The notes beneath the pieces are model-generated. The model was given only the letters and a program-made list of their open reading frames with translations, made no database searches and had not been told where the DNA came from. From positions 1 to 38,004 of the forward strand of contig CANNIZ010000045.1 of the NCBI GenBank assembly GCA_947505245.1: a stretch of 38,004 nt of DNA, read 5' to 3'. Source of the stretch: Pseudomonadota bacterium (lineage in GTDB: Bacteria > Myxococcota_A > UBA796 > GCA-2862545). The translations under genes and the position numbers were made by a program. Positions 15,204 through 23,877 of the stretch are shown here, piece after piece (the first letter of the stretch is position 1; every line of letters begins with the position of its first letter).

Positions 15204-16793
15204 ATGGTCCGCACCCGCTTCGCACCGTCCCCCACGGGCTCCCTCCACGTCGGGGGCGTCCGAACCGCGCTGTACTGCCTGTTGTACGCGCGGCGTCACG
15301 AGGGGCGGTTCGTACTTCGCATCGAGGACACCGATCAGGTGCGATCCACCGACGAAGCCGCGCGCGGCATCCTGCGCGATCTGCAGTGGTGCGGCCTGTT
15401 CTGGGACGAGGGTCCGGTCTCCCAGTCGCAGCGCCTTTCCATCTACGACGAGTACGTCGAGAAGCTCCTCGCGAGCGGGCACGCGTACCTCGCTTGGGAG
15501 TCGACCGAGGAGCTCGGTGCAATTCGGAAAGCGGCCGAGGAGAAGAAGGAGACGTTCAAGTACAAGCGGCGCCCGGTGAGCGAGGACGAAGTCGCCCGCT
15601 GGAAGTCCGAGGGGCGCAAGCCCGTGGTGCGGCTGGCCGCGCCGACGCACGATGTGGTGATCACCGACGCCATCCGCGGCGACGTCCGCCTCGCCCAGAC
15701 GGACCTCGAAGACATCGTGATCCGCAAGGCGGACGGCTTCCCGACGTACCACTTCGCGGTGGTGATCGACGACCACCTGATGCAGATCACGAACATCCTG
15801 CGCGGCGAGGAGCACCTGCTCAACACGCACAAGCACTTCGGCGTCGCGGAGGCGCTCGGGTTTTCGCTGCCGGAGACCGCCCATCTGCCGCTGATCTTCA
15901 ACCCAAAGGGACAGAAGATGAGCAAGCGGGAGAAGGCGGCTGTCGCCCGCGAGGCTGCTCGAAACGAACACAAGGTCCGCAAAGCCGAAACCTTCGACTG
16001 GCTCGCGACGCTCTGTGATCGGCCCGTGGCCGACGTCGCCGCGTTCGTCGCAAAGCAGCATGATCGCGTCGATACCGCCGAGGCGATCGGCAAGGCGCTC
16101 AACGTCGAGCTGCCGCTGATCGAGGTGATGGACTTCCGGCGGGGCGGCTACATCCCCGAGGCGCTGGTCAACTACATGGCGTTGCTCGGTTGGAACCCGG
16201 GTGGCGAGCAGGAGATCCTGTCGGTCGAGGAGATGTCGGCGGCGTTCTCGTTCGACCGCGTGAACAAGACGGCAGCAAAGTTCGACCCGGCGAAGCTCCG
16301 CTGGATGAACGGCGAGTACCTGAAGAAGCTGTTCGCCCACGACAAGGAGCGCCTGCTCGCGGTGATCGCGTCGTGGGCCGAGGTCGCTGAAACGCCGATT
16401 CGCGCGCTGTCGCCGGACCACCGGCTGGTGCTCGTCGAGATGTACAAGGACCGCGTCCTCACGTTGTCCGAGCTCGACAAGGCCGCCGCGTTCTTCTTCG
16501 TACGCCCCACCAGCTACGACGCGAAGGCCGCCGACAAGTGGCTGCGCCAGAACGACGGTCTTGCCGTGTTGGGCCGCTGCCTGGAGGCGCTCGCGGACGC
16601 GGCCTGGACGCCCGGCGGCGTCGAGTCCGCCCTCGCGCCGATCGCCGACGGCAACACCGGTCGCGTCGCCCAGCCGCTGCGCGTTGCCCTCACGGGCACG
16701 GCCGTAAGCCCGCCGATCTTCGACACGATCGCGTTCCTTGACCGCACCGAGGTCCTCGCCCGGATCGAGGGCTGCCTTCAGGCGCACAAGTGA
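15204..16793 (+). CDS. gltX: glutamyl-tRNA synthetase with insertion after the KMSKR loop
   Basis: Charges tRNA-Glu with glutamate. ATG 15204 has GGAGG six bases upstream. The class I signatures are PSPTGSLHVGG (HIGH-type, H15 to G18) and KMSKR (residues 238-242), with RIEDTD, HFAVVIDDHLM and ILRGEEHL in between. It has 529 residues compared with about 470 in the E. coli enzyme. The excess is largely one insertion: KMSKR and the GYIPEAL motif (315-321) are separated by 72 residues, where E. coli has about 12. The insertion is charged and helical (REKAAVAREAARNEHKVRK, then a DWLATLCDRP stretch). The C-terminal anticodon-binding domain ends with VSPPIFDTIAFL, typical of GluRS. Whether it charges tRNA-Gln as well cannot be told from the sequence. 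The stop overlaps the next gene in GTGA. Confidence 0.96.
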   Translation: MVRTRFAPSPTGSLHVGGVRTALYCLLYARRHEGRFVLRIEDTDQVRSTDEAARGILRDLQWCGLFWDEGPVSQSQRLSIYDEYVEKLLASGHAYLAWESTEELGAIRKAAEEKKETFKYKRRPVSEDEVARWKSEGRKPVVRLAAPTHDVVITDAIRGDVRLAQTDLEDIVIRKADGFPTYHFAVVIDDHLMQITNILRGEEHLLNTHKHFGVAEALGFSLPETAHLPLIFNPKGQKMSKREKAAVAREAARNEHKVRKAETFDWLATLCDRPVADVAAFVAKQHDRVDTAEAIGKALNVELPLIEVMDFRRGGYIPEALVNYMALLGWNPGGEQEILSVEEMSAAFSFDRVNKTAAKFDPAKLRWMNGEYLKKLFAHDKERLLAVIASWAEVAETPIRALSPDHRLVLVEMYKDRVLTLSELDKAAAFFFVRPTSYDAKAADKWLRQNDGLAVLGRCLEALADAAWTPGGVESALAPIADGNTGRVAQPLRVALTGTAVSPPIFDTIAFLDRTEVLARIEGCLQAHK

Positions 16794-18172
16794 GGCGCCG
16801 CGACGTCGTTCGCGGGCTCCCCGCGCTCGCGTTCGCGGCCTGCGCGGAAGACCGCACGTACGCGCCTTCACGGGTGGTCGCGTCGGCGGATTGGCCGGGG
16901 TTGGGCGACGCGGACAGCGCGCTGTTTCCGACCGGCGTGCAGTCGGGCGAGGCGCGCTTTGACAGCCTGCTGGTGTGGACGCAGTACACGGGCGAAGCGA
17001 CGCTCGAGGTGGTCGTGGTGGTGTGGGCCGACGGCGCCTGGGTGGAACACGCGACCGTCAGCGCCCCGCTCGATCCCGACCACGAGGTCGCTGGCACGAC
17101 GCACACACCGGTCACTGGGCTGCCTCCGGACGCGCCCGTCGCCTACCAGTTCCGGGACGCCGACGGCGCGCTGTCGCAGGTCGGACACTCGCGGACCGCG
17201 GCCCCGGCCGAATCCGCGCGCACGGTGCGGTTTGGTGCGACGTCGTGCTGCTCGGCGCAGGGCGCGCCGTTCCCGAGCCTCGTGAACGTGGCTGCCCGCG
17301 GCGACCTCGATTTCTTCGTGTGGAACGGCGACACGGTTTACCAGGACAGCGCTGACAACACGGCGCAGATGCGATCGATCTGGACGCGAAACCTACGAAC
17401 GGAGGGCTTTCGCGCGATCATGGAGCGCACGCCGGGCGTGTTCACCTGGGACGACCACGAGGTCGACAACGACTGGGGCATCCCCGGCCTCATCTCCCCA
17501 GCGCGGGAACAGCTCGGAACGGACGTGTTCTTCGAGTTCGCGTGCGTGGCTCGGGATCCGGACGTCCCGGCTCGCCTGTGGCGCACGTTCCGGTTCGGGT
17601 GCGTCGAGGTGATCGTGTTGGACGGCCGCAGCGAGCACGACATCGACGCCGAGGAGTACCTCTCGGAGGCGCAGTTCGCGTGGTTCAAGGACGCCCTGAT
17701 CACGTCCGATGCGACGTGGAAGCTCGTGATTAACTCGGTGCCGATCGCCCAGATGCCCGACGCCTACAACATCCAGCAGCTCAAGTACGAGCACTGGAAC
17801 GGCTACCCGGCCCAGCGCGCCGAGCTGATCGAGCACATCACCTCGAACGCGATCACCGGCGTCATGTTCCTGTCGGGCGACTTTCACCACCCAGGCCTCT
17901 ACCGCGTCGATGCGGAGGGGCCTGGGAACGCCCTGCTCGACTTCCTCGTCGGCCCCGCGGGGAGCTCGCTCAACGCGCTCGGTCGGGTGATCATGGACGG
18001 GGAGCAGTACGTTTGGTCCGATGCCGCGCACAACAGCGCGCGGTTCGAGCTTCGCCCGGAGGGGCTCGGACACGTCGTGTGGGTGACCGATGAAGACATC
18101 GCGATCGCCGAGGCGTGGTTCGACGTCCACGGGACGATCAACTTCCTCGACTGGGTCCCGCCACCGCCCTAG
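16790..18172 (+). CDS. PhoD-like metallophosphatase, predicted lipoprotein
   Basis: A 460-residue PhoD/alkaline-phosphatase-D-like phosphoesterase. It starts with MRRRDVVRGL followed by a short hydrophobic run and FAAC, which looks like a twin-arginine lipoprotein signal, fitting PhoD proteins that fold in the cytoplasm with metals. An Ig-like N-terminal domain (residues about 45-140) precedes the metallophosphatase fold with FGATSCCSAQ, FFVWNGDTVYQD, FTWDDHEVDNDWG, VIVLDGRSE and FLSGDFHHPGLY, which contain the Fe/Ca-binding Asp, Asn and His. Phosphodiesters or phosphomonoesters are the likely substrates, possibly for phosphate scavenging. The GTG start overlaps the gltX stop by four bases. 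A pho box was not found. The alpha/beta hydrolase gene converges on it with a four-base gap. Confidence 0.9.
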   Translation: MRRRDVVRGLPALAFAACAEDRTYAPSRVVASADWPGLGDADSALFPTGVQSGEARFDSLLVWTQYTGEATLEVVVVVWADGAWVEHATVSAPLDPDHEVAGTTHTPVTGLPPDAPVAYQFRDADGALSQVGHSRTAAPAESARTVRFGATSCCSAQGAPFPSLVNVAARGDLDFFVWNGDTVYQDSADNTAQMRSIWTRNLRTEGFRAIMERTPGVFTWDDHEVDNDWGIPGLISPAREQLGTDVFFEFACVARDPDVPARLWRTFRFGCVEVIVLDGRSEHDIDAEEYLSEAQFAWFKDALITSDATWKLVINSVPIAQMPDAYNIQQLKYEHWNGYPAQRAELIEHITSNAITGVMFLSGDFHHPGLYRVDAEGPGNALLDFLVGPAGSSLNALGRVIMDGEQYVWSDAAHNSARFELRPEGLGHVVWVTDEDIAIAEAWFDVHGTINFLDWVPPPP

Positions 18173-18176
18173 GTGA

Positions 18177-19019
18177 TCAGGTGCCCCCGAACGCCTCGAT
18201 CGCGGCCGTCAACCGCGCGGGCTGGTCGAGGTAGGGACAATGGCCGAAGCCCTCCGGCTCCTCGATCTGCGCGTGGCTTGGCAGGTGTGCGCGAAAGAAC
18301 GCGAGGTTCTCGCGCGGCAGCAGCGCATCTCCGGTCCCCCACAACAACCGGACGGGGAGCGTCAGCCGCGCCAGCTCGTCGGGGGCGAGCATATCGGCGT
18401 GGGTGATCGAGTCGACGAGCGAGCGAAGCTGCGGCCGCTCGAAGCTCGCGCGCACCACCGGAGCCAGCGCCTGCGCGTACCAAGGGGCACGCGCGTACAG
18501 CTTGCGCACGAAGGCACGCGCCGCCTCCCACGACGTCATGCGAAAGATCTGGGTGAGCGCCAAAAGCCCGGCGTCGTCCATCGGAGCGCCACCTGGGGAG
18601 AGCAGGAGCAGCGAGCGCACGCGTCCCGGGCGCGCGAGCGCGTACCGGATCGCACCGAGTCCTCCCAGCGAATTGCCGACGAGCACGAACGGCTCGTCTG
18701 ACACCTGGTCCAGCGCCTCGACGAGACCGGCGGAAAGGGTGGCGGAGTGGAGCCCCGCGGGGGGAACGTCGGAGAAACCATGACCGGGCAGATCCAGCGC
18801 GAGCACGCGGCGCGACCTGCGACGAAGCCCAGGGAGCACCTGCCAGAAGTGGACACTGGACGCCGCGATTCCGTGCAGCACTACGACGGGAGGGCCGTCG
18901 CCGCGGCCGTTCGACGCGACGACGTGCACGCGTCCAACGGAGGTGGTCACGTGGCGGCTCGTGAACCCGCGGAGGCGCAACATGCCAAGCTGGGCGTGAT
19001 CGGCGAGGCGAACGAGCAC
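18177..19019 (-). CDS. alpha/beta-fold hydrolase
   Basis: A 280-residue alpha/beta hydrolase of the esterase/epoxide-hydrolase/C-C-hydrolase type. The oxyanion motif VVLHGIAASS is followed by DLPGHGFSD, the nucleophile elbow VGNSLGG (Ser about residue 117), the acid in LLWGTGDALLP and the catalytic His in EGFGHCPY, so the triad is complete. A helical cap region lies between elbow and acid. No signal peptide is present. The start is set at GTG 19019 because GGGGGGAG (19032-19025) sits exactly five bases before it; a TTG at 19034 would overlap this ribosome site. It is divergent from a small membrane protein gene with overlapping candidate -10 boxes between them. The substrate is unknown. Confidence 0.9.
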   Translation of the reverse strand: MLVRLADHAQLGMLRLRGFTSRHVTTSVGRVHVVASNGRGDGPPVVVLHGIAASSVHFWQVLPGLRRRSRRVLALDLPGHGFSDVPPAGLHSATLSAGLVEALDQVSDEPFVLVGNSLGGLGAIRYALARPGRVRSLLLLSPGGAPMDDAGLLALTQIFRMTSWEAARAFVRKLYARAPWYAQALAPVVRASFERPQLRSLVDSITHADMLAPDELARLTLPVRLLWGTGDALLPRENLAFFRAHLPSHAQIEEPEGFGHCPYLDQPARLTAAIEAFGGT

Positions 19020-19037
19020 AGGTTCTCCCCCCAACAG

Positions 19038-19044
19038 GTATCCT
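19038..19044. promoter_or_regulatory. overlapping divergent -10 boxes
   Basis: The sequence AGGTATCCT in the middle of a 43-base divergent gap reads TATCCT on the plus strand and GATACC on the minus strand. The edges lie about 18 bases from the GTG start at 19063 and from the GTG start at 19019, a symmetric arrangement. If both are used, the two transcripts compete for one polymerase site. This is inferred from position and resemblance only. Confidence 0.35.
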
Positions 19045-19062
19045 CTGCCGGGAGGCGCGCAC

Positions 19063-19569
19063 GTGCCCTGCGACGTCCATGAGGTCCTGGTCAGCGAGGT
19101 CCGGCCTGCGATCGACGGCGTGATGCGTCGCCGGTTCGGTTCGGTCGAGGTCGACCTCGTCGACGACGGTCACGCGATCGTCGGCACGGTCGTGCCGATG
19201 CCGGTCGACCCCGTCAAACTCCAGCTCGATCGCACGCCCGACGCGATCGTCGCGCTCGATGTCCTCGCGCCGTTTTCGGTGCGCGTGGACAAGGCGACGA
19301 ACCTCGTCCTGCCCGACGTCGTAAATCTGCCCGCCGACGCGTGGCCGCTCGTCGCGGGGCTCCGCGTGCGGGAGGGCTCCAAGGACTTTGTCGTCACCGC
19401 GGTCGATCTGACCAGGGTCTCCCTGCAGGATCCGGCCTGTCTTACCGCGCCGAAGGCGACCGTTTCCTTGCCCTCGACGCCGAACACCCGGCTCGTGCTC
19501 GCCCTCGCGGCTCTGTCGTGCGCGGGGCTGGCCGCCGTGGTCCTCGGTCGGCGCGCGACGCGAACGTGA
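19063..19569 (+). CDS. small protein with C-terminal membrane helix and Arg tail
   Basis: A 168-residue protein that matches no family I recognise. GTG 19063 is set by GGAGG at 19051-19055. The soluble part (residues 1 to about 135) is rich in beta strands and valine and has no signal peptide. The C-terminus is a hydrophobic helix (LVLALAALSCAGLAAVVLG) followed by RRATRT. That architecture resembles a tail anchor or a degenerate MYXO-CTERM tail, but the Cys-rich turn that normally precedes the helix is missing. It is followed after 47 bases by the FG-GAP lipoprotein operon, which has its own -10-like box. The function is unknown. Confidence 0.75.
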   Translation: MPCDVHEVLVSEVRPAIDGVMRRRFGSVEVDLVDDGHAIVGTVVPMPVDPVKLQLDRTPDAIVALDVLAPFSVRVDKATNLVLPDVVNLPADAWPLVAGLRVREGSKDFVVTAVDLTRVSLQDPACLTAPKATVSLPSTPNTRLVLALAALSCAGLAAVVLGRRATRT

Positions 19570-19595
19570 AGATCGGGGGGCGGATGGGGTAAGCT
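19566..19595 (+). promoter_or_regulatory. candidate promoter of the FG-GAP/M16 operon
   Basis: GTGAAG (19566-19571) and TAAGCT (19590-19595) are separated by 18 bases, and the ATG follows 21 bases after the second box with an AGAGGAGA ribosome site. The -35 match is weak (three of six). The -35 half overlaps the last codon and stop of the preceding gene. Confidence 0.35.
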
Positions 19596-19616
19596 GCCGC
19601 CCGAGAGGAGACTCGA

Positions 19617-21968
19617 ATGCGCCCGTTGCGCCTGATGCTCGTGCCCGCCGCTGTCGCGCTGTCCGTCGCGTGTGACCCGCCGGTCGATACCAACGAAGCG
19701 CCCCGCCTCGAATTCGTGAGCCCGGCGGCCGGGGCGACGTTCAACGAGTCGCCCACCGCTGTCGCCATCGTGCGGGTCTCAGACGTCGACCGGGACGTGC
19801 TCACCCTCGTGGTGACCGCAGACGACGGTGCGATCGCGCTCGGCACCTTCGAAGACCTCGAGACGGCGCAGGAGGTGCCGATCCCGCTCGGCAGCCTTCC
19901 GGGTGGTGAGCACACGCTCCAGGCGACCGTGAGCGACGGCACAGCAGACGTGCAGGCGTCGGTGACGTTCACCTGGAACCTCGCGCCGAGCGCGCCGGTC
20001 GTCCAGATCACACCCGCAAACCCGCTTACGAATGACGACCTCGTCGCGTCCGTTTCTACCGATGCGGTCGACCCCGAAGGGACGGCCCTCATCCACTACG
20101 TGTACACGTGGAAGCGCACGGCGGACGGCACCACGGCCGCCGACCCCACCGTCATCGCCGCGCTGACCGAGAAAGGCGACGAATGGACCGCGACCGTGGC
20201 TGCCTTCGAGTCCCCCGATGGGATCGGCCACGCGGACGATGCGGCGTTCTCTGTAGGCTCCGCGAGCGTCATCATCGGCAACACGCCCCCGTCGCCGCCG
20301 GCCCTCGTCGCCATCTCACCGAACGATCCGCTGCTCGTGAACGACCTGCGCTGCTACGTGCCCGACCTGGCAGTCAACAGCGGTACCGACGCGGACCCCG
20401 CCGACGTCGCGACCCTGACGTACTACGCGACCTGGACGGTCGATGGGAACGCGAGCGCCGCCTACGACGGCGAACAGTTCCTGCCGGCGGCCGAGCTCAA
20501 CTCGGGAGCTTCGTGGTCGTGTACGCTCGCGACGGACGACGGGACCGATCGATCCGCCGCGATCGGCAGCGCCACCGTCGTGATCGGGAGCCACGTTCGC
20601 TCCGCGGCAGATGCCCGCGCGCGAATCTCGGGTGACCACAACGACCAGCACGTCGGTACCGTCGCGCTCGGGGTCGACGTCGACAATGAGGTGTTCGGCC
20701 AGGACGACGACCTCGTGCTCGGCGTCGCGGACTTTCACGCAGGCATCGCGCCTGACCCCACGGGCCTCGTCGCGGTGTTCCAAGGGGGAGACGTCGCCTC
20801 CGGGCTGCTCGCTTCGCGCACGTACAGCCTGCTCGGCGTGGACGAGCGCTGGCCGATCGGGGCCCGCGCCGTGCGCGTACCCGACGTGATCGGGGACGTC
20901 GGCGCCGACATCGCGTTTACGAGGCACTCGATCGACGCGACCCAACAGGGCCTCGTCTACATCGTGCCGGGGAACAGCCTCGCGACGCCCGCGAACAGCC
21001 CTCCGTACGGTGGCCTCATCCTCGACGGAGACTCCGACGTGGAGTTCGGGTCGGCCCTCGGCACCGGAAACCTCGACGGGGACTCGCGCTCCGAGGTGTT
21101 TGTCGGCGACGGCGGGGCTGCGTTGATGTTCTCCGGCGACAGCATCGCGTCGGCGACGAACCACACGACCTGCGTGGATGCGACCCACCCTTGCCTGCTG
21201 AAGGGGGACGCGGAGAAGCAGTTCGGCACGGTCACGGACATTCCGATCGACGGGATCGCACCCGGCGACTACGACGGCGACGGCCTCGACGACATCCTGC
21301 TCACGCGTTCGGGCTCGCTCGATGACACGATCGCGTTCGTGTTCCTCGGTGACGCGATCAGCGTCGGCTCGTTGTTTGCCCTCGGGGACGCCGACGTTCA
21401 CCTCGACGACGACATCGACGACGGGCTCCAGGCGGGCGGCTCGGTCGCGCGGCTCGAGGACAGCGACGGTGACGGCGTCTCGGACTTCCTCATCGGCAAT
21501 GGGGCGCACGTCGACTCGGGCGGCGCGTCGGTCGGCTGGGCGCTGCTCTACCGCGGCGGGACGGCGTTCGGCGCCACGGCGTTGTTGAACACCTCCCAAT
21601 CGACGGTGTCCATCGAAGGCGTCGAAGCTGGCGCCGGCTTCGGCACCTCGATCGTCGACCTCGGCGACCTCGGCGACGACGGCCTCTCCGAATTCGCGGT
21701 GTCGGCCCCGAACGCCAACGCGGCCGCGGGCGCCGTGTACCTGTTCACAGGCGGCGACTTCACCGACGCAGCCCTCAACTCCCAGGTCTCGCGCACCGCA
21801 GACTACGCGCGAGCGCAGATCACGGGCGAAGACGCCGGTGACAACCTGACGATCTCCGGACCGCCGGGGGACTTCGACGCGGACGGCGTGCCCGACTTCG
21901 TGTTCGGCGCGCCCTATTGGAATGCGACGGATTCTGGACGTACCTACGTGTTTCTAACGGGGCAGTAA
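19617..21968 (+). CDS. large lipoprotein with Ig-like and FG-GAP repeats
   Basis: A 783-residue predicted surface lipoprotein. It has a signal MRPLRLMLVPAAVAL ending in the lipobox LSVAC, a short acidic linker, then three Ig/cadherin-like beta domains (about residues 25-325). The rest is an FG-GAP-type region with Asp-rich calcium loops such as GTGNLDGDSRSE, GDYDGDGLDD, EDSDGDGVSD, GDLGDDGLSE and GDFDADGVPD, and the FG-GAP-like phrase FVFGAPYWN. This implies a beta-propeller resembling integrin alpha. The ATG has AGAGGAGA upstream. The next gene starts two bases after the stop, so it heads the four-gene chain with the membrane protein and the M16 peptidase pair. A role in adhesion or in presenting substrate to the peptidases is conceivable but unproven. 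Confidence 0.88.
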   Translation: MRPLRLMLVPAAVALSVACDPPVDTNEAPRLEFVSPAAGATFNESPTAVAIVRVSDVDRDVLTLVVTADDGAIALGTFEDLETAQEVPIPLGSLPGGEHTLQATVSDGTADVQASVTFTWNLAPSAPVVQITPANPLTNDDLVASVSTDAVDPEGTALIHYVYTWKRTADGTTAADPTVIAALTEKGDEWTATVAAFESPDGIGHADDAAFSVGSASVIIGNTPPSPPALVAISPNDPLLVNDLRCYVPDLAVNSGTDADPADVATLTYYATWTVDGNASAAYDGEQFLPAAELNSGASWSCTLATDDGTDRSAAIGSATVVIGSHVRSAADARARISGDHNDQHVGTVALGVDVDNEVFGQDDDLVLGVADFHAGIAPDPTGLVAVFQGGDVASGLLASRTYSLLGVDERWPIGARAVRVPDVIGDVGADIAFTRHSIDATQQGLVYIVPGNSLATPANSPPYGGLILDGDSDVEFGSALGTGNLDGDSRSEVFVGDGGAALMFSGDSIASATNHTTCVDATHPCLLKGDAEKQFGTVTDIPIDGIAPGDYDGDGLDDILLTRSGSLDDTIAFVFLGDAISVGSLFALGDADVHLDDDIDDGLQAGGSVARLEDSDGDGVSDFLIGNGAHVDSGGASVGWALLYRGGTAFGATALLNTSQSTVSIEGVEAGAGFGTSIVDLGDLGDDGLSEFAVSAPNANAAAGAVYLFTGGDFTDAALNSQVSRTADYARAQITGEDAGDNLTISGPPGDFDADGVPDFVFGAPYWNATDSGRTYVFLTGQ

Positions 21969-21970
21969 TC

Positions 21971-22630
21971 GTGGAATTCGTACTCGGCTTGATGGCAGGG
22001 GTGGCGTCGTTTGCGTTCGTCACCGTGTACGGCATCGCGTTCGTCGATGGCGGGCGGATGTTCCTCAAACGCGACCCAGGCTCGACGCAGGTGTCGACGC
22101 GGACGAACGCATCGACCGCTCCCGCGTTTACGCCGCTGGATCTCGGCGAGCCGACGATGAAGTGGCCGTCCCAGAACCCGCACCCGCGCAAGGCGTTGCC
22201 GCCGTTGCCGTGGCCGTCGGAGACCTGGACCGACGACTATTTCGGGCGAAAGGGCGGGCAGAACAACCACGGGAACCTGCAGACGTCCGTCGCCGCGGTG
22301 ACGTCCGCCACCGAGGACGCGTGGCACAACGGCGCGGTCCAGGTCGAGGCGACGCCCGTCCCGAAGAAGCAGGTCGCAAAACCAGCGGCCAAACCCAAAC
22401 AACAGAGCGCCGCGCCGGCCGCGAAGGCGAAGTCTGGGGTGGCGCGTCCGCCCGCGACGGCGCCAAAGACCACGTCGGGGAGCCTCTCCGAGGCCGACAT
22501 CATCGCGATCGTCGAGCGCGAGGGGCTCGCTGCCGCGGTCGAGCGCGTGCGGGCGCAGAACGGATGGGACTTCCAGCAGGCTGCGACGCACATCGCGCAG
22601 GTGCTTCGCTCACGTCGGGGGCGCTCGTGA
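21971..22630 (+). CDS. membrane-anchored protein with Lys/Ala/Pro linker, unknown function
   Basis: A 219-residue protein not assigned to a family. GTG 21971 follows the upstream stop by two bases; a GGGG stretch lies about nine bases before it. The N-terminus is a single transmembrane helix (FVLGLMAGVASFAFVTVYGIAF). Then come a Pro/Trp-containing region, a low-complexity Lys/Ala/Pro linker (about residues 125-165) and a C-terminal helical module of about 50 residues (SEADIIAIVEREGLAAAVER). The design, an anchor, a flexible linker and a small helical domain, resembles an adaptor that spans the periplasm or binds DNA or protein on the cytoplasmic side. Its stop overlaps the first M16 gene as GTGA, which ties it to the peptidases. 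Confidence 0.78.
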   Translation: MEFVLGLMAGVASFAFVTVYGIAFVDGGRMFLKRDPGSTQVSTRTNASTAPAFTPLDLGEPTMKWPSQNPHPRKALPPLPWPSETWTDDYFGRKGGQNNHGNLQTSVAAVTSATEDAWHNGAVQVEATPVPKKQVAKPAAKPKQQSAAPAAKAKSGVARPPATAPKTTSGSLSEADIIAIVEREGLAAAVERVRAQNGWDFQQAATHIAQVLRSRRGRS

Positions 22631-23877
22631 TTCACGTCGCGCACCAGAGCTTCGTGCTCGAAAACGGCCTCGAGGTCGTACTCATCCCGGATCGGTCGCT
22701 ACCGAAGGTCGTCGTCGACCTGTGGTACGACGTCGGGAGCTACGACGATCCCATCGGTCGCAGCGGGTTCGCGCACCTGTTCGAGCACCTGATGTTCAAG
22801 GGCACGTCCCGGGTCGCCCAGGGCGAGTTTGACCGTGCCATGGAGGCGGTGGGCGGCGCGAACAATGCGAGCACCGGGGACGAGCGTACGAACTTCTACG
22901 ACCTCGGTCCGCGGCACGCGCTCGACCTGTTCCTGTGGCTCGAAGCCGATCGCATGACCGGCCTCGAGATTACGCAAGAGAAGCTCGATGTCGAGCGCGA
23001 GGTCGTGCGCAACGAGCGTCGGCAGAACTACGAGGACGCGCCGTACGCGCGAAGCTGGCTCGAGCTGCCGCGGATGATGTTCCCCGAAGGCCACCCGCTC
23101 GCTCGAAACGGCATCGGCGACCACGTCGACCTGCTCGCCTCGACGCTCGACGACGTACGCGACTTCTATCGGCGCTGGTATGTGCCTGCGAACGCCGTGC
23201 TCGCCGTGGCAGGTGACTTCGATCCGGCCGACGCAGCCGCGTTCGTCCGCAGCACGTTCGGCACGCTCCCGCACCGGGAGAGCCCCAAGCGTCAGGTGCT
23301 GCCGATGCCCGACCGCCCGGTGACGTCGAAGCTCGAGTTCACGGACGACGTCGCGCTGCCTGCGACCATTCGCGCCTGGCATTCCCCCCGACTGTACACG
23401 GACGGGGACGCCGAGCTCGACGTGCTCTCCAACCTGCTCACCGGGTCCGATGACGCGCGGCTGTCCAAGCGGCTCGTCTACGAAGACCGCTGCGCCCAGG
23501 AGATCGACGCGACGCAGGTGTCGAGCCGGTGGGGGAGCATGTTCTTGATCACCGCGCACGCAGCACCCGGGCACTCCATCGAGGAGGTCGACGCCGCGAT
23601 CGACGAAGAGCTCGCGGCGCTCGCGAGCACGCGTCCGCCGACGACGGAGGAGATCGAGCGGGGTCGCAACAACCGGGAGATCGACAAGTTGTATGGCGCC
23701 GAATCGCTGCTCGGTCGCACCGAGATGCTCCAGAGCTACCGCATGCACCTCGGCCGCTTCGACGGGCTCGACGAGGACCTTCGGCGGATCCGCGGCGTCA
23801 CGCCCGAGTCCGTCCACCGGGAAGCCTCGCGGCTCTTGCCCGATCGACGCGCGCTGCTGCACGTCGTGCCCGAGTGA
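22627..23877 (+). CDS. M16 family zinc peptidase, catalytic subunit
   Basis: A 416-residue M16B-type peptidase (the mitochondrial processing peptidase/insulinase superfamily). The inverted zinc motif HLFEH is at residues 50-54 with the distal ligand E130 in EREVVRNE, the spacing expected for an active enzyme. Other hallmarks are NGLEVVLIPD, WYDVGSYDDP, GGANNASTGDERTNFY and YRRWYVPANAVLAVAGDFD. No signal peptide is seen in this reading; the start GTG overlaps the stop of the preceding gene by four bases. The partner subunit follows, also with a four-base overlap. Two-gene M16B systems form heterodimers in which one chain carries zinc. Substrates are usually peptides of 20 to 70 residues. Confidence 0.94.
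   Translation: MIHVAHQSFVLENGLEVVLIPDRSLPKVVVDLWYDVGSYDDPIGRSGFAHLFEHLMFKGTSRVAQGEFDRAMEAVGGANNASTGDERTNFYDLGPRHALDLFLWLEADRMTGLEITQEKLDVEREVVRNERRQNYEDAPYARSWLELPRMMFPEGHPLARNGIGDHVDLLASTLDDVRDFYRRWYVPANAVLAVAGDFDPADAAAFVRSTFGTLPHRESPKRQVLPMPDRPVTSKLEFTDDVALPATIRAWHSPRLYTDGDAELDVLSNLLTGSDDARLSKRLVYEDRCAQEIDATQVSSRWGSMFLITAHAAPGHSIEEVDAAIDEELAALASTRPPTTEEIERGRNNREIDKLYGAESLLGRTEMLQSYRMHLGRFDGLDEDLRRIRGVTPESVHREASRLLPDRRALLHVVPE

Noticed and set aside
14961..16871. 636-codon minus-strand frame opposite gltX
   Set aside because: GltX on the plus strand is certain; the antisense product is Arg/Leu/Asp-biased with no domain.
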